A stretch of 64,000 bases of DNA from Pseudomonadota bacterium (GCA_021848545.1 JAJZUL010000007.1:34606-98605), one strand, 5' to 3'; shown: positions 1 to 8,956, counted from the stretch's first letter. Translations and numbers: made by a program. Notes: generated from the letters alone by a model not told the origin.

Positions 1-2493
1 CAGGCCCTGGGCGTGAAGGTCGGAGCGGACGACGATGGCGAACTCCGCCCGCCTTCTGTCGGGATCGGCGATGGTCCGGATGGTGGCGACGGTTTCGGTG
101 CCGTCCGGACCCTCGATTTCGGCGATGAACGCCATCTCGCGGTCGTAATCGATCTGGGTGAGGCGGGCCATGTCGGCATGGGGCAGGCGGCGGATCGATC
201 CGAAAAAGCGGAACCGCATGTCTTCGGGCGTCAGGCGCGAAATGAATTCGTGATGGTTGGGTTCGTCTTCGGGGCGGATGGGGCGCAACAGAGCCGTCCG
301 CCCATCGGCGAGCCGGATGCGTTCCTCCAGCTCGACCGGATAGGGACGAATGGCCGGTCGAATGCCGCCGGCGGGATCGAGCCGGATGCGGGCGTCCAGG
401 GCCAGATAGGCGTCGCCTCCGTAAAATAGCGGGTTGATGTCCAGTTCGGCCACGTTCGGCAAATCAATGGCCAGTTGCGACAGGCGCACCAGCAGCCGGC
501 ACAAAGCTTCGCGTTTGGCGGGCGTGTTTTCCTGTTCGGCCAGGCGACGGCCGATGCGGGTGCCGTCGATCAGATCGGCGGCCAGTTTCATGTTCAAGGG
601 CGGAAGCGCCGCGGCGCGGTCGTCGATGGTCTCGGTGGCGACGCCGCCATGGCCGAACAGGATCACCGGACCGAAAATCGGATCGGCGACGATGCCGGCG
701 ATCAGCTCGGGGGCGCCGGGCGGCCGCGCCGCCATCGGCTGCACGGCGAAGCCTTCGATACGAATGCCCGCATGGTCGTGGCCGATCCGCTCGGCCATGG
801 CGGTGGCGGCCGCGGCCACCTGATCGGCGCCCGACAGCGCCAAAATCACGCCGCCGGCATCGGATTTGTGGAGAATGTCGGGAGAGACGAGCTTAAGGGC
901 CACCCCGCATCGCGAATCCGGCGCCATGGTCGCGGCGATGGCGCCGGCCTGGGCGGCGGTGGCGGCGAAGCGGCTTTCGATCACGCCGATTCCATAGGCG
1001 GACAGGATTTCCTTGGCGGTCGGGTCGGCGAGCAGGGTTCGGCCCTCGGCCAGAGCCCGGTCGATGACCGCGCGCGCTTTGGCGCGGTCGCGGGCCGGCT
1101 CCACGACAGAGGCCGGAACCTCCATCAGCAGGTCCTGATTGCGGCGATAATCCAGCAGATGAAACAATCCCCGTACCGCCGCCCGGGGCGTTTCGAAAGA
1201 GGGGACCGAGGCTTGCGCGAACAACTGGCGGGCCGGTCCGACTTTTTCGTCGCCGATCCAGCACGCCATGATCGTGGTCTTGGGGTGGGTGCGGGCCGTC
1301 TCGACCGTTGTTCGGGCGATTTCGGTGGCGTCGGAAAAGGCCGAGGGGGCATGGATGACCAGGACGGAATCGAGGGCGTTTGCCGCGAGCAGGGTGTCGA
1401 GACAAGCGCGGTAGCGGGCGGAATCGGCGTCACCGCCGATATCGAGCGGATTACCCGCCCGGCATTCCGGCGGCAGGATGGAATCGAGAATCGCCAATTG
1501 CTCCGCCGGCAGATCGGCCAGAACACCGCCGGCATCGGCGATATCGTCGGCGGCGATCACGCCGAGCCCGCCGCCGTTGGTGACCACTCCGATTCGACGG
1601 CCGGCGATCGGCCGGGTCCGGTCCAGGGTTTCCACCGCCGCGAAAATTTCCTCGATATCGCCTACCCGCAGCATGCCGGCCCGGCGAAAGACGGCATCGA
1701 ACACCATGTCCGATCCGGCCAAGGCGCCGCTATGGAACAGGGCCGCCCGCGCCCCCGCCCGCGAGCGCCCGGCCTTGACCACCAGAACCGGCTTGTTGCG
1801 GGCCGCGGCGCGGGCCGCCGACAGGAAGGCGCGGCCGTCCCGTATCGTTTCCAGATACAGAAGAATCGCCCGCGCCGATGGATCGCTGGCGAGGTGATCG
1901 AGAAGGTCGGGCACGTCCACGTCGATGCCGTCGCCGGTATGGATGAAATGGGAAAAGCCCAGGCCCCGCGCCGTCGCCCAGTCGAGAGTGGCCGCGCATA
2001 ACGCGCCGGATTGGGAAATGAAGGCGATGCGGCCCGGCAGCGCCCGGTCCGGCGCCGATCCGGCGTTGAGGTTTCCGGCGGGAACCGCCAAGCCCATGCT
2101 GCCCGGTCCCAGCAGCCGCATACCCGCCGTGGCGGCGCTTCGCCGGATTCTTTCCCATTCGGCATCGTCGCGGTCGCGAAGGGGCCGGGGCGTGACGATG
2201 CAGGCGGCGGCGACGCTTCTTTCGGCCAAGGCGGCCACGGTGGCGGCGATCCCGGCCACCGGCGTGCAGATCAGGGCCAGATCGGGATCGCGCGGCAGAT
2301 CGGCGACCGAGGCATAGGCCGGCACGCCGGCCACGGCGGCGGTCCCCGGCGATACCGGCAGGATCGGTCCCGGAAAATCACCGGCCAGCAGGTTGCGGAT
2401 GATGGTGCGGGCCGGGGCGTGCGCTCCCTCGGCGGTGCCGATGACGGCGACCGAGGCGGGGTGGAGCAGAGCGTGTATATTGCGCAGGCTCAT
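1..2493 (-). CDS. ADP-forming acyl-CoA ligase with C-terminal GNAT domain (partial, runs off left edge)
   Basis: A single minus-strand frame is open from the ATG at 2493 to base 1 (831 residues visible). In order it shows a CoA-binding domain (about 1-125), a succinyl-CoA-ligase-like part with the phospho-histidine motif HSGALAGSD (His254), an ATP-grasp part with LKLVSPDILHKSDAGGV, and a GNAT acetyltransferase domain from about residue 725 that is cut at its acetyl-CoA loop (AIVVRSDLHAQGL). Family members are near 900 residues, so the last part lies outside. This is the architecture of PatZ-type protein acetyltransferases and acetate-CoA ligases. It is divergent from phaJ-pta/ackA, which fits acyl-CoA and acetate metabolism. 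Whether the ligase half is catalytically active is not settled by sequence. Confidence 0.85.
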   Translation of the reverse strand, partial: MSLRNIHALLHPASVAVIGTAEGAHAPARTIIRNLLAGDFPGPILPVSPGTAAVAGVPAYASVADLPRDPDLALICTPVAGIAATVAALAERSVAAACIVTPRPLRDRDDAEWERIRRSAATAGMRLLGPGSMGLAVPAGNLNAGSAPDRALPGRIAFISQSGALCAATLDWATARGLGFSHFIHTGDGIDVDVPDLLDHLASDPSARAILLYLETIRDGRAFLSAARAAARNKPVLVVKAGRSRAGARAALFHSGALAGSDMVFDAVFRRAGMLRVGDIEEIFAAVETLDRTRPIAGRRIGVVTNGGGLGVIAADDIADAGGVLADLPAEQLAILDSILPPECRAGNPLDIGGDADSARYRACLDTLLAANALDSVLVIHAPSAFSDATEIARTTVETARTHPKTTIMACWIGDEKVGPARQLFAQASVPSFETPRAAVRGLFHLLDYRRNQDLLMEVPASVVEPARDRAKARAVIDRALAEGRTLLADPTAKEILSAYGIGVIESRFAATAAQAGAIAATMAPDSRCGVALKLVSPDILHKSDAGGVILALSGADQVAAAATAMAERIGHDHAGIRIEGFAVQPMAARPPGAPELIAGIVADPIFGPVILFGHGGVATETIDDRAAALPPLNMKLAADLIDGTRIGRRLAEQENTPAKREALCRLLVRLSQLAIDLPNVAELDINPLFYGGDAYLALDARIRLDPAGGIRPAIRPYPVELEERIRLADGRTALLRPIRPEDEPNHHEFISRLTPEDMRFRFFGSIRRLPHADMARLTQIDYDREMAFIAEIEGPDGTETVATIRTIADPDRRRAEFAIVVRSDLHAQGL

Positions 2494-2590
2494 GAATTTT
2501 CCGAGAGGGCGTTTTCTCCGGCCCTCGCCCGGAGGTATAGTCCCGCCTGGCACCATCGCGCAGCCGTCCCCGGGCAACAAGGAGAATCGC

Positions 2591-3991
2591 ATGGGCGAAA
2601 TGCTGGAAAACCGGACCTGGGACGAAATCAAGGTCGGCGATCGCGCGACCCTGGTCCGGACCTGCCGTTTCGAGGACGTGGAATTGTTCGGCATCGCCAC
2701 CGGCGACCTCAATCCCACCCATTACCGCGCCGAGGATGCCCTGCGTCTGGCCAGCCACGACCACATCATGGCCCAGTCCCTGTGGGGCGGCTCGCTGCTG
2801 TCGGCATTGCTGGGCAACGAATTGCCCGGTCCGGGAACGGTTTATAAAACCCAGGATTTCGCCTTTGAACAGCCGGTGGAGGTCGGCGACACGGTGACCC
2901 TGACCGTCACCGTCGTCGAAAAAACGCCGCCCACCGACGTGGTGCTCGAATGCGGCGCGGTCAATCAGCGCGGCGAGAGCGTGTTCAGGGGCCATGCCAG
3001 GGTGGCCGCGCCCACCGTCAAGGTGACCCAGCCCAAAATCGAATTGCACGAGGCCCGGCTGGCGCGGCGGCATCATGTTTTCGAAGACCTGATTCGCCGC
3101 TGCGCCGACCGCGATCCCATCGCCGTGGCGGTCTGCCATCCTTGCGATCAGGTGTCGCTGGAAGGGGCGGTGGATGCCGCCCGCGCCGGCCTGATCGATC
3201 CCATCCTGGTGGGGCCGGCCGCGCGTATCCGCGCGGTCGCCGATGAAATCGGTCTCGATATCGGCGCCGCACGCATCGTCGATACCCCCCATTCCCACCA
3301 ATCGGCGGAGCGGGCCGTCGAATTGTGCCGCAGCGGCGAGGCCGAGGCGTTGATGAAGGGCTCGCTGCATACCGACGAGATGATGCATGCGGTGGCCAGC
3401 AGCCAGACCGGCCTGCGGACCGGCCGGCGCATCAGTCACGTCTTCATCATGGACGTTCCCAGCTACCCCCGCACCCTGTTGATCACCGACGCGGCGGTGA
3501 ACATCTATCCCACGCTCGACGACAAGGTCGATATCCTCCAGAACGCCATCGCGCTGGCCCATGTGCTGGAGATCGCCCAGCCCAAAGTGGCGATCCTGTC
3601 GGCGGTGGAAACGGTGCAGTCGAAAATCACATCGACTCTGGAGGCGGCGGCCTTGTGCAAGATGGCCGATCGTGGCCAGATCACCGGCGCCATCCTTGAC
3701 GGTCCGCTCGCCTTCGACAACGCCATCAGCGCCGAGGCGGCCCGGATCAAGAATATCGTGTCCCCCGTGGTGGGCCAGGCCGACATCCTGTTGGTTCCCG
3801 ATCTGGAGGCCGGCAACATGCTGGCCAAGCAACTGTCCTATCTGGCCGACGCCGACGCGGCGGGTATCGTGCTCGGCGCCCGGGTTCCCATCGTGCTGAC
3901 CAGCCGGGCCGATTCGGCCAAGGCGCGGATGGCGTCCGCCGCCGTGGCCGTGTTGCTGGCCCATGCCCGGCGCAACCGGGCGGCGGACTAG
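2591..3991 (+). CDS. Bifunctional MaoC-like enoyl-CoA hydratase / phosphate acetyltransferase
   Basis: The 466-residue product has an N-terminal MaoC/PhaJ hot-dog domain (about 1-145, with the hydratase-like segment ATGDLNPTHYRAEDA) fused to a phosphate acetyl/butyryltransferase domain (about 165-466, with MKGSLHTDEMM and DGPLAFDNAIS). The start ATG follows an AAGGAG-like site. The pta half interconverts acyl-CoA and acyl-phosphate, and the MaoC half hydrates enoyl-CoA. ackA starts 4 bases after the stop, so the two are probably translated together and convert acyl-CoA to acyl-phosphate and then to acid plus ATP. This fusion is a known alphaproteobacterial arrangement. Confidence 0.9.
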   Translation: MGEMLENRTWDEIKVGDRATLVRTCRFEDVELFGIATGDLNPTHYRAEDALRLASHDHIMAQSLWGGSLLSALLGNELPGPGTVYKTQDFAFEQPVEVGDTVTLTVTVVEKTPPTDVVLECGAVNQRGESVFRGHARVAAPTVKVTQPKIELHEARLARRHHVFEDLIRRCADRDPIAVAVCHPCDQVSLEGAVDAARAGLIDPILVGPAARIRAVADEIGLDIGAARIVDTPHSHQSAERAVELCRSGEAEALMKGSLHTDEMMHAVASSQTGLRTGRRISHVFIMDVPSYPRTLLITDAAVNIYPTLDDKVDILQNAIALAHVLEIAQPKVAILSAVETVQSKITSTLEAAALCKMADRGQITGAILDGPLAFDNAISAEAARIKNIVSPVVGQADILLVPDLEAGNMLAKQLSYLADADAAGIVLGARVPIVLTSRADSAKARMASAAVAVLLAHARRNRAAD

Positions 3992-3995
3992 CGCC

Positions 3996-5192
3996 ATGAC
4001 CGACGCGATCCTTGTCATCAATGCCGGATCGTCCTCAATCAAATTCTCGCTGTATCTGGGAACGGATGGTGGAAGGCCTGTGCTGAACAGCCATGGTCAG
4101 GTCGAAGGCATCCACGTGTCACCCCATTTCGCCGCCACCGATCCCGACGGCCGGGTGCTGGCGGAACGGCGCTGGTCCGACCCCGGCCTGTCCCACGAGA
4201 CTCTGCTCACCCACCTGATCGATTGGATCGAGACGCATACCGGCGGCGCGGTATTGCGGGCCGCCGGCCATCGGGTGGTTCATGGCGGGGCCCGTCACGC
4301 GGCGCCGGTGGTGGTGGATGAATTCTTGTTGGCCGAATTGGAGACGCTGGTGCCGTTGGCGCCGTTGCATCAGCCCCATAATCTGGCGCCCATCCGGGCG
4401 CTACGTCGCCTGCATCCTGGTCTGTTGCAGGTGGCCTGTTTCGACACCGCCTTTCACCGCAGCAATCCCGCTGTGGCCCAACATTTCGCCATTCCCCGGG
4501 CGCTGACCGAAGAGGGGGTTCGACGCTACGGCTTTCACGGCCTATCCTACGAGTATGTCGGGCGGCGTTTGTCCGAGATCGCGCCGGCCGTATCCGCCGG
4601 GCGGGTGGTGGTCGCCCATCTGGGGTCGGGGGCGTCCATGTGCGCCATGGCGGGCGGGCGGTCCATCACGTCGACCATGGGGTTCACCGCGCTGGACGGC
4701 GTGCCCATGGGGACCAGGCCCGGCGCCATCGATCCCGGCGTGATCCTTTATCTGATGCGCGAAAAGGGCATGGGGGCAGACGCCATCGAGACCCTGTTGT
4801 ACAAGCAATCCGGTCTGCTGGGCGTCTCCGGGATCAGCAACGACATGCGGGTGCTTCTGGACAGTTCGGATTCCCGGGCGGCCGAGACGGTCGATCTGTT
4901 CGTTTATCGGGTCTGTCGGGAATTGGGGTCGCTGGCCGCCGCGTTGGCGGGGCTGGACGCCCTGGTGTTCACCGCCGGCATCGGCGAGCACGCGCCGGAA
5001 ATCCGGCGGCGGATCTGCGAGCGTTCGGGCTGGCTGGGTATCCATATCGACGGGCGGGCCAATACGCGCAAGGCCCAGGTGATTTCCACTTTGGATTCGG
5101 CGGTCCCGGTCTTCGTCATTCCCACCGACGAGGAAATGATGATCGCCGAACATACTCTTGATGTGATCAGGCGGGGCGCGGCCGGCGCTTGA
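3996..5192 (+). CDS. ackA: Acetate kinase
   Basis: The 398-residue product has the usual family length. It carries the phosphate-binding start VINAGSSSIKFSLY, the RYGFHGLSYEYV segment with the active-site histidine, GTRPGAIDPGV, and the C-terminal FTAGIGEH and TDEEMMIAEHT signatures. It makes ATP and acetate (or propionate/butyrate) from the acyl-phosphate supplied by the upstream pta-type enzyme. The gene is operonic with phaJ-pta. Confidence 0.95.
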   Translation: MTDAILVINAGSSSIKFSLYLGTDGGRPVLNSHGQVEGIHVSPHFAATDPDGRVLAERRWSDPGLSHETLLTHLIDWIETHTGGAVLRAAGHRVVHGGARHAAPVVVDEFLLAELETLVPLAPLHQPHNLAPIRALRRLHPGLLQVACFDTAFHRSNPAVAQHFAIPRALTEEGVRRYGFHGLSYEYVGRRLSEIAPAVSAGRVVVAHLGSGASMCAMAGGRSITSTMGFTALDGVPMGTRPGAIDPGVILYLMREKGMGADAIETLLYKQSGLLGVSGISNDMRVLLDSSDSRAAETVDLFVYRVCRELGSLAAALAGLDALVFTAGIGEHAPEIRRRICERSGWLGIHIDGRANTRKAQVISTLDSAVPVFVIPTDEEMMIAEHTLDVIRRGAAGA

Positions 5193-5250
5193 GTGGCGAT
5201 CGGGACGGGTGTAAGAGGGCAGCGCCCCTTAAATGCTTCGTGATCCGCTC

Positions 5251-5517
5251 ATGCGCCCCTTTCTTGCCATTTCCTGTCGCGCCGCTCTGGCGGCTCTGCC
5301 GTTGCTGTTGACCGGGTGCGGCGTTCCCGGCGCCATCGCCCAAGGCGTCAAAAGCGTCGAGAACAGCCATACCGGCCAGCCGCCGACGCCCGCCGCGCCC
5401 GAACCGCCAAAACCCGTCCGGAAATCCCATGGCGACGCGCCGCCGCCGGCCGTTGCCGCACCGCCGCCGGCAGTGGTCTCGGCGCAGCCTCTGGCGCCGC
5501 CCTCCCCGGGGCAATGA
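5251..5517 (+). CDS. Small proline-rich lipoprotein
   Basis: The 88-residue product starts with MRPFLAIS, a hydrophobic stretch and a lipobox (LLLTGC), followed by a Pro/Ala-rich tail. The tail suggests an envelope-anchored linker-like protein. An in-frame upstream ATG at 5233 would add six residues; the internal ATG gives a more typical signal peptide. No family is recognised. It lies 58 bases after ackA and could be co-transcribed. Confidence 0.55.
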   Translation: MRPFLAISCRAALAALPLLLTGCGVPGAIAQGVKSVENSHTGQPPTPAAPEPPKPVRKSHGDAPPPAVAAPPPAVVSAQPLAPPSPGQ

Positions 5518-5541
5518 GCGTCGGTCAGGTCTGCGATTTAG

Positions 5542-5770
5542 AGCGACGCGCCTGAAATCTGAAACGTCTGGTTCAATCTTGGACGCGTCGCTCCAGCGAG
5601 CATTGAGCGAGCGGCCAAGCGCGCGGACGCGCGCGCCCGGCGAGGGCTAAATATAGCGACGCGCCTGAAATCTGAAACGTCTGGTTCAATCTTGGACGCG
5701 TCGCTCCAGCGAGCATTGAGCGAGCGGCCAAGCGCGCGGACGCGCGCGCTTAGGCAGAGGGCTAAATATA
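5542..5770 (+). repeat. Two tandem copies of a 113-bp repeat
   Basis: Copy 1 (5542-5654) and copy 2 (5655-5770) are nearly identical and differ only near their right ends. Each copy carries inverted arms AGCGACGCG and CGCGTCGCT around a 33-base loop (5542-5550 with 5584-5592 in copy 1). Each continues into a GC stretch (GCGCGGACGCGCGCGC) and ends in GGGCTAAATATA. There is no coding signal. The block fills most of the gap between the lipoprotein and the convergent gene at 5803. It looks like a chromosomal palindromic repeat element. Confidence 0.85.
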
Positions 5771-5777
5771 AAGCGTT

Positions 5778-5812
5778 TAGACCGTGATGCAGATTTTCTG
5801 CGTCACGGTCTA
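5778..5812 (-). terminator. Stem-loop at the end of the cyclic-nucleotide-domain gene
   Basis: Arms TAGACCGTGA (5778-5787) and TCACGGTCTA (5803-5812) are perfect complements, with an inner GCAGATTTTCTGC palindrome. On the minus strand the stem overlaps the stop codon and is followed by a T-rich run (CGCTTTATATTT), which fits a terminator for the minus-strand gene. Confidence 0.6.
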
Positions 5813-6459
5813 TATTGGCGCCGGGAATCCGAACGGATCACCTGATCGATGCCGATGCCGTGGTGGTCTTCGGGATCGATCAGGATGTCGGTGCGCCGGT
5901 CTGAAAGACCCTGCGCCTGACGGATCAATTCCGCCAAAGCCTCGTCCATCCGGTTCAGGATGTCCAAAACCGACTGGGCCGCGTCGTGCCGTTCGGAACG
6001 CTGGGCAAATCGGCGGAGATTGGCAAAACAGGAGCTTATCAGCAACGTGTGATCGTGCAGCGAGCGCGGCCGACGCAAAAACAGGCGGTGGGCGTCGGCG
6101 ATATTCTGGGCGAACAGCCGTATCAGAGCCGCCACGAAATGGTCGTTCCGCTCGATCCGTCGGCGAAACGCCGCGGCGGGCAGGACGGCGACGGTGCAAT
6201 CCTCGACGGCAATGGCGGACGCCAACCGGTTCCTGTCCCCCAGAACGCCCATTTCTCCAAAGATATCGCCCGGATGAAGATGTGTGAGATCACAGTCCCG
6301 GCCATTGGCGCGTTGACGAAGAACCACTTGTCCCGTCAGCAATAGATAGATGTCGTCGCCGGTATCGCCCTGGGTGAAAATCGGTTTGCCCTTGGAAAAC
6401 GATACGGTCACCGCACCGTTATCGCTGTTCCCGCAATGATCCGCCGTATTGTCTGCCAC
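5803..6459 (-). CDS. Cyclic nucleotide-binding domain protein without HTH
   Basis: The 218-residue product has a cNMP-binding beta-barrel in its first about 120 residues (GDIFGEMGVLGDRNRLASAIA is the phosphate-binding-cassette region). A helical tail follows (about 130-200) with no recognisable Crp/Fnr helix-turn-helix. It may therefore act as a nucleotide-binding sensor or interaction protein and not as a DNA-binding regulator. It stands alone, with a roughly 430-base AT-rich upstream region. Confidence 0.75.
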   Translation of the reverse strand: MADNTADHCGNSDNGAVTVSFSKGKPIFTQGDTGDDIYLLLTGQVVLRQRANGRDCDLTHLHPGDIFGEMGVLGDRNRLASAIAVEDCTVAVLPAAAFRRRIERNDHFVAALIRLFAQNIADAHRLFLRRPRSLHDHTLLISSCFANLRRFAQRSERHDAAQSVLDILNRMDEALAELIRQAQGLSDRRTDILIDPEDHHGIGIDQVIRSDSRRQYRP

Positions 6460-6895
6460 GGCTGTATGCCCCAGTCTTTATGATTTGATCTCCGCCATTG
6501 GCAGGAGGAAAAAAGGAACGATATGGATCGTGAGCAAGGTGAAAATTTTTGGCAAGTAGATTGATGGGCATACCGTTTCCATAGTCGCTTTTTTCATTAT
6601 GAGCATAGCCTTTTGCCATATTTCGCAATTAATTATGGAATCGCTCCATGTGTGAACGGATGTGCGGTGTGGAGTTTTGAACGGTACTGTTTAGTACACT
6701 TGAACTGACGTGTGATTTGGTCGAATCGATGGGTGATCTGACTGGGTTGTTGATTTTTCCCATAAATCACTAAGCTAACATGTTATTCAGACGTCGGGGC
6801 GGCGCATGAGCGCGCCTCTCCAATGTCATCGCGTTCCAGGCGAAGAGAGACTACATATCAGAAGAATCGTGACGACATCGGACCGGAGGTGACCG
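6460..6895. other. AT-rich intergenic region between divergent genes
   Basis: This 436-base stretch is clearly more AT-rich than its surroundings and has no convincing gene. It presumably holds promoters for the minus gene at 6459 and the plus gene at 6896. One dyad stands out: GTACT-GTTT-AGTAC at 6684-6697, the size of a small repressor operator. No promoter could be fixed with confidence. Confidence 0.5.
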
Positions 6896-7231
6896 ATGGA
6901 TGAGGCCGGGGATAATCGGCGGGACGACGAGGTTCTGGGCGCGCGCTTGCGCGAAGCGAGTGGCTCCGATGACGATCTCGACCGGGCCGTCGCCGTGTCG
7001 TTCGCCGTTTCCGATGGCGATTACACCGCTTCGACGGAGCGGGCGCGCGACCTGGTGGCCAAGGCGTTGCCGGACTGGCGGTTGCATGTGGGCTTCAATG
7101 CCAGCGGCGTCATGCCCTATGCCGCTTTGTCCCGTGACGGTCGGCATGTGGAAGCCGCGGCGCCGACCCTGCCTTTGGCCATTCTGCGGGCGGCATGGTC
7201 GGCGCGATTCGAGAACGGCAACGAGGGTTAG
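6896..7231 (+). CDS. Hypothetical protein, 111 aa
   Basis: The ATG is preceded by GGAGGT at 6885-6890, a strong ribosome site. The product is acidic at the N-terminus, with a segment (YTASTERARDLVAKALPDWRLHVGFN) and an ending (APTLPLAILRAAWSARFE) that resemble small ABA-sandwich-type proteins often seen in phages and proteobacteria. The function is unknown. It converges with cinA across the palindromic element at 7232-7390. Confidence 0.65.
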   Translation: MDEAGDNRRDDEVLGARLREASGSDDDLDRAVAVSFAVSDGDYTASTERARDLVAKALPDWRLHVGFNASGVMPYAALSRDGRHVEAAAPTLPLAILRAAWSARFENGNEG

Positions 7232-7390
7232 CCCGATCTATTCATGGGGCCGCGAGGTGATGGCGCCGGGATTTGATTTGGATGGGATTTTTCGCGGACG
7301 CCGCCAATACTCCAGTATTGGCAAGGCCGCAAAAAGCCCAGGCGGATCAAAGACCAAGCCAGCGCCCGCCGGAACCGTGAATAGATCGGG
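7232..7390. repeat. Long imperfect palindrome with perfect 13-bp ends
   Basis: The ends CCCGATCTATTCA (7232-7244) and TGAATAGATCGGG (7378-7390) are exact inverted repeats. The centre holds GCCAATACT-CC-AGTATTGGC, flanked by partly complementary blocks (for example TTTTTCGCGG with CCGCAAAAAG). The element exactly fills the gap between the stop codons of two convergent genes, so it may act as a bidirectional terminator. Its size and full-length near-symmetry also fit a non-autonomous mobile palindrome. Confidence 0.75.
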
Positions 7391-7888
7391 TTAGGACCGG
7401 GTCGCCGCCAGTACAAGATCGAAGGCCGCCGCGACCGCCTGGTGGCGCACCTGGTCACGGTTGCCGGCGAAGACCTGCCGTAATTGGGCGGTGGGCCGGC
7501 CGGTGGCGGCGCAGGCGAAATGAACCAGCCCCACCGGCTTTTCGGAACTGCCGCCGCCGGGGCCGGCGATGCCGGTGATGGCGACCGCGACCTGGGCCGG
7601 CGACCGGGCCAGGGCGCCTTCCGCCATGGCCTTCGCCACCTCGGCGCTGACGGCGCCGTATTCGGCGATCAGGGCCGGCGGTACGCCCAGCAGATCGGTT
7701 TTGGCGGCGTTGGCATAGGTGACGAAACCGCGCTCCACCACGTCCGACGATCCGGCGATCGCGGTCAAGCCGGCCATGGCGAGGCCGCCGGTGCAGGATT
7801 CGGCCGTTGTCAGCATCCATCCCCGCTTGCGGCAGGCATCGAGCAGGGCGGCGGCCTTGGCCGTGAGATCGGGGGCGAGGTCGGTCAT
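7391..7888 (-). CDS. pncC: CinA C-terminal domain family NMN amidohydrolase
   Basis: The 165-residue product is a stand-alone CinA-C domain with TTAESCTGG near residue 25 and the ITGIAGPGGGSSEKPVG loop. The family deamidates nicotinamide mononucleotide in NAD recycling. The ATG at 7888 overlaps the pgpA stop by 4 bases (ATGA type), so the two are translationally coupled. Confidence 0.88.
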   Translation of the reverse strand: MTDLAPDLTAKAAALLDACRKRGWMLTTAESCTGGLAMAGLTAIAGSSDVVERGFVTYANAAKTDLLGVPPALIAEYGAVSAEVAKAMAEGALARSPAQVAVAITGIAGPGGGSSEKPVGLVHFACAATGRPTAQLRQVFAGNRDQVRHQAVAAAFDLVLAATRS

Positions 7889-8358
7889 CGCCAATAGGCT
7901 AACGCGGAAACGATGGCGCCGGCCAGAAGCCCGGCGAAAATATCGTCCAGCATGATCCCCAACCCCCCGCCGACCGCGCGGTCGGCCCATCCGATCGGCC
8001 AGGGTTTCTTGATGTCGAACAGACGGAACAGGACGAAGGCGGTCACATAAAGCACCGGATCGGGAGGCAGGGCCGCCACCGCCAGCCATTGGCCCGCGAC
8101 TTCGTCGATCACCACTTCGCCGGGATCGTTCACGGCGCTTCTGCCGGCATAGACCGCCGCCGCCCACCAGCCGATCAGGGTGACCGCGATCACCCCCATC
8201 GCCAGCATGGCAGGGCCGCCATACAGGACCATCGCCCAGGCGAAGGGCAGGGCGGCAAGCGATCCCCAGGTTCCCGGCGCACGGGGAAGCAGACCGATGC
8301 CGAACCAGGTGGATAGGATGAAGGCGGGATGCCAGACGGGCGGGTCGCGACGGGTCAG
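7885..8358 (-). CDS. pgpA: Phosphatidylglycerophosphatase A, unusual start
   Basis: The core residues IDEVAGQWLA and FRLFDIKKPWPIGWADR are typical of PgpA, which dephosphorylates phosphatidylglycerophosphate at the inner membrane. The conserved N-terminus (WHPAFILSTWFGIGLLPRAPGTWGSLAALP) lies upstream of the first ATG (8232). In that frame there is no ATG, GTG or TTG between the previous in-frame stop and 8232. The best candidate start is CTG at 8358, which overlaps the stop codon of the upstream sulfite-oxidase-like gene. Starting at 8232 would delete the conserved region. Confidence 0.8.
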   Translation of the reverse strand: MTRRDPPVWHPAFILSTWFGIGLLPRAPGTWGSLAALPFAWAMVLYGGPAMLAMGVIAVTLIGWWAAAVYAGRSAVNDPGEVVIDEVAGQWLAVAALPPDPVLYVTAFVLFRLFDIKKPWPIGWADRAVGGGLGIMLDDIFAGLLAGAIVSALAYWR

Positions 8359-8942
8359 CGGAAACGCTCCTCGGTCCAGGGGTCGCCATGGTCATGATAA
8401 CCGCGCAACTCCCAATAGCCCGGCGCGTCCTGTTCCATCAAGGTGATCGCGCGCAGCCATTTGGCGCTTTTCCACAGATACAGCTTCGGGATCACCATCC
8501 GCACCGGGCCGCCATGGTCGCGCGACAGCGGCGTGCCGTCCCAGCTGTGGGCCAGCAGCACGTCTTCATCGTCGAAACGGACCAGGGGGACGTTGGTGGT
8601 GTAGCCGTCATAGCTGCCGAGCATGACGGCGCGGGCGGTCGCGCGCGGGCGGACCAGGGACAGAAGGTGACGGGCGGAGACGCCGGCCCAGTGATTGTCA
8701 TAGCGCGACCAGGTGGTGACGCAATGAATGTCGCTGATGGTTTCGATCTGGGGCTGGGCCATGAAATCGGCCCAATTCCAGGTCAGAGGGGTCTCGACCG
8801 CGCCGCCCACCGTGAGCGACCAGTCGGCTGGCGCGATGTTGGGTTTGATGCCGAGATCGAGGATGGGGAACTTGGTTGTCAGACGCTGGCCCGGAGGCAG
8901 GCGGGAAGAGTTCTTCTTGTCGGAAGCTGCGTCGTCGGCCAT
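8355..8942 (-). CDS. Sulfite-oxidase-like molybdopterin oxidoreductase
   Basis: The 195-residue product has the molybdopterin domain of the sulfite oxidase family, with the Mo-ligand cysteine in ISDIHCVTTWSRYDNHW and the conserved FDDEDVLLAHSWDG and HGGPVRMVIPKLYLWKSAKW. There is no signal peptide and no dimerisation domain, which matches the short cytosolic YedY-like group. The substrate is unknown. It is first in the coupled run with pgpA and pncC. Confidence 0.85.
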   Translation of the reverse strand: MADDAASDKKNSSRLPPGQRLTTKFPILDLGIKPNIAPADWSLTVGGAVETPLTWNWADFMAQPQIETISDIHCVTTWSRYDNHWAGVSARHLLSLVRPRATARAVMLGSYDGYTTNVPLVRFDDEDVLLAHSWDGTPLSRDHGGPVRMVIPKLYLWKSAKWLRAITLMEQDAPGYWELRGYHDHGDPWTEERFR

Positions 8943-8956
8943 CGCGCCCTCCTTTC

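Noticed and set aside
475..2001. Long plus-strand frame (508 aa)
   Set aside because: It is antisense to the acyl-CoA ligase gene, whose minus-strand frame shows clear domain motifs. The plus frame is Gly/Arg-rich and matches nothing.
2378..4042. Long minus-strand frame (554 aa)
   Set aside because: Shadow of phaJ-pta, caused by high third-position GC.
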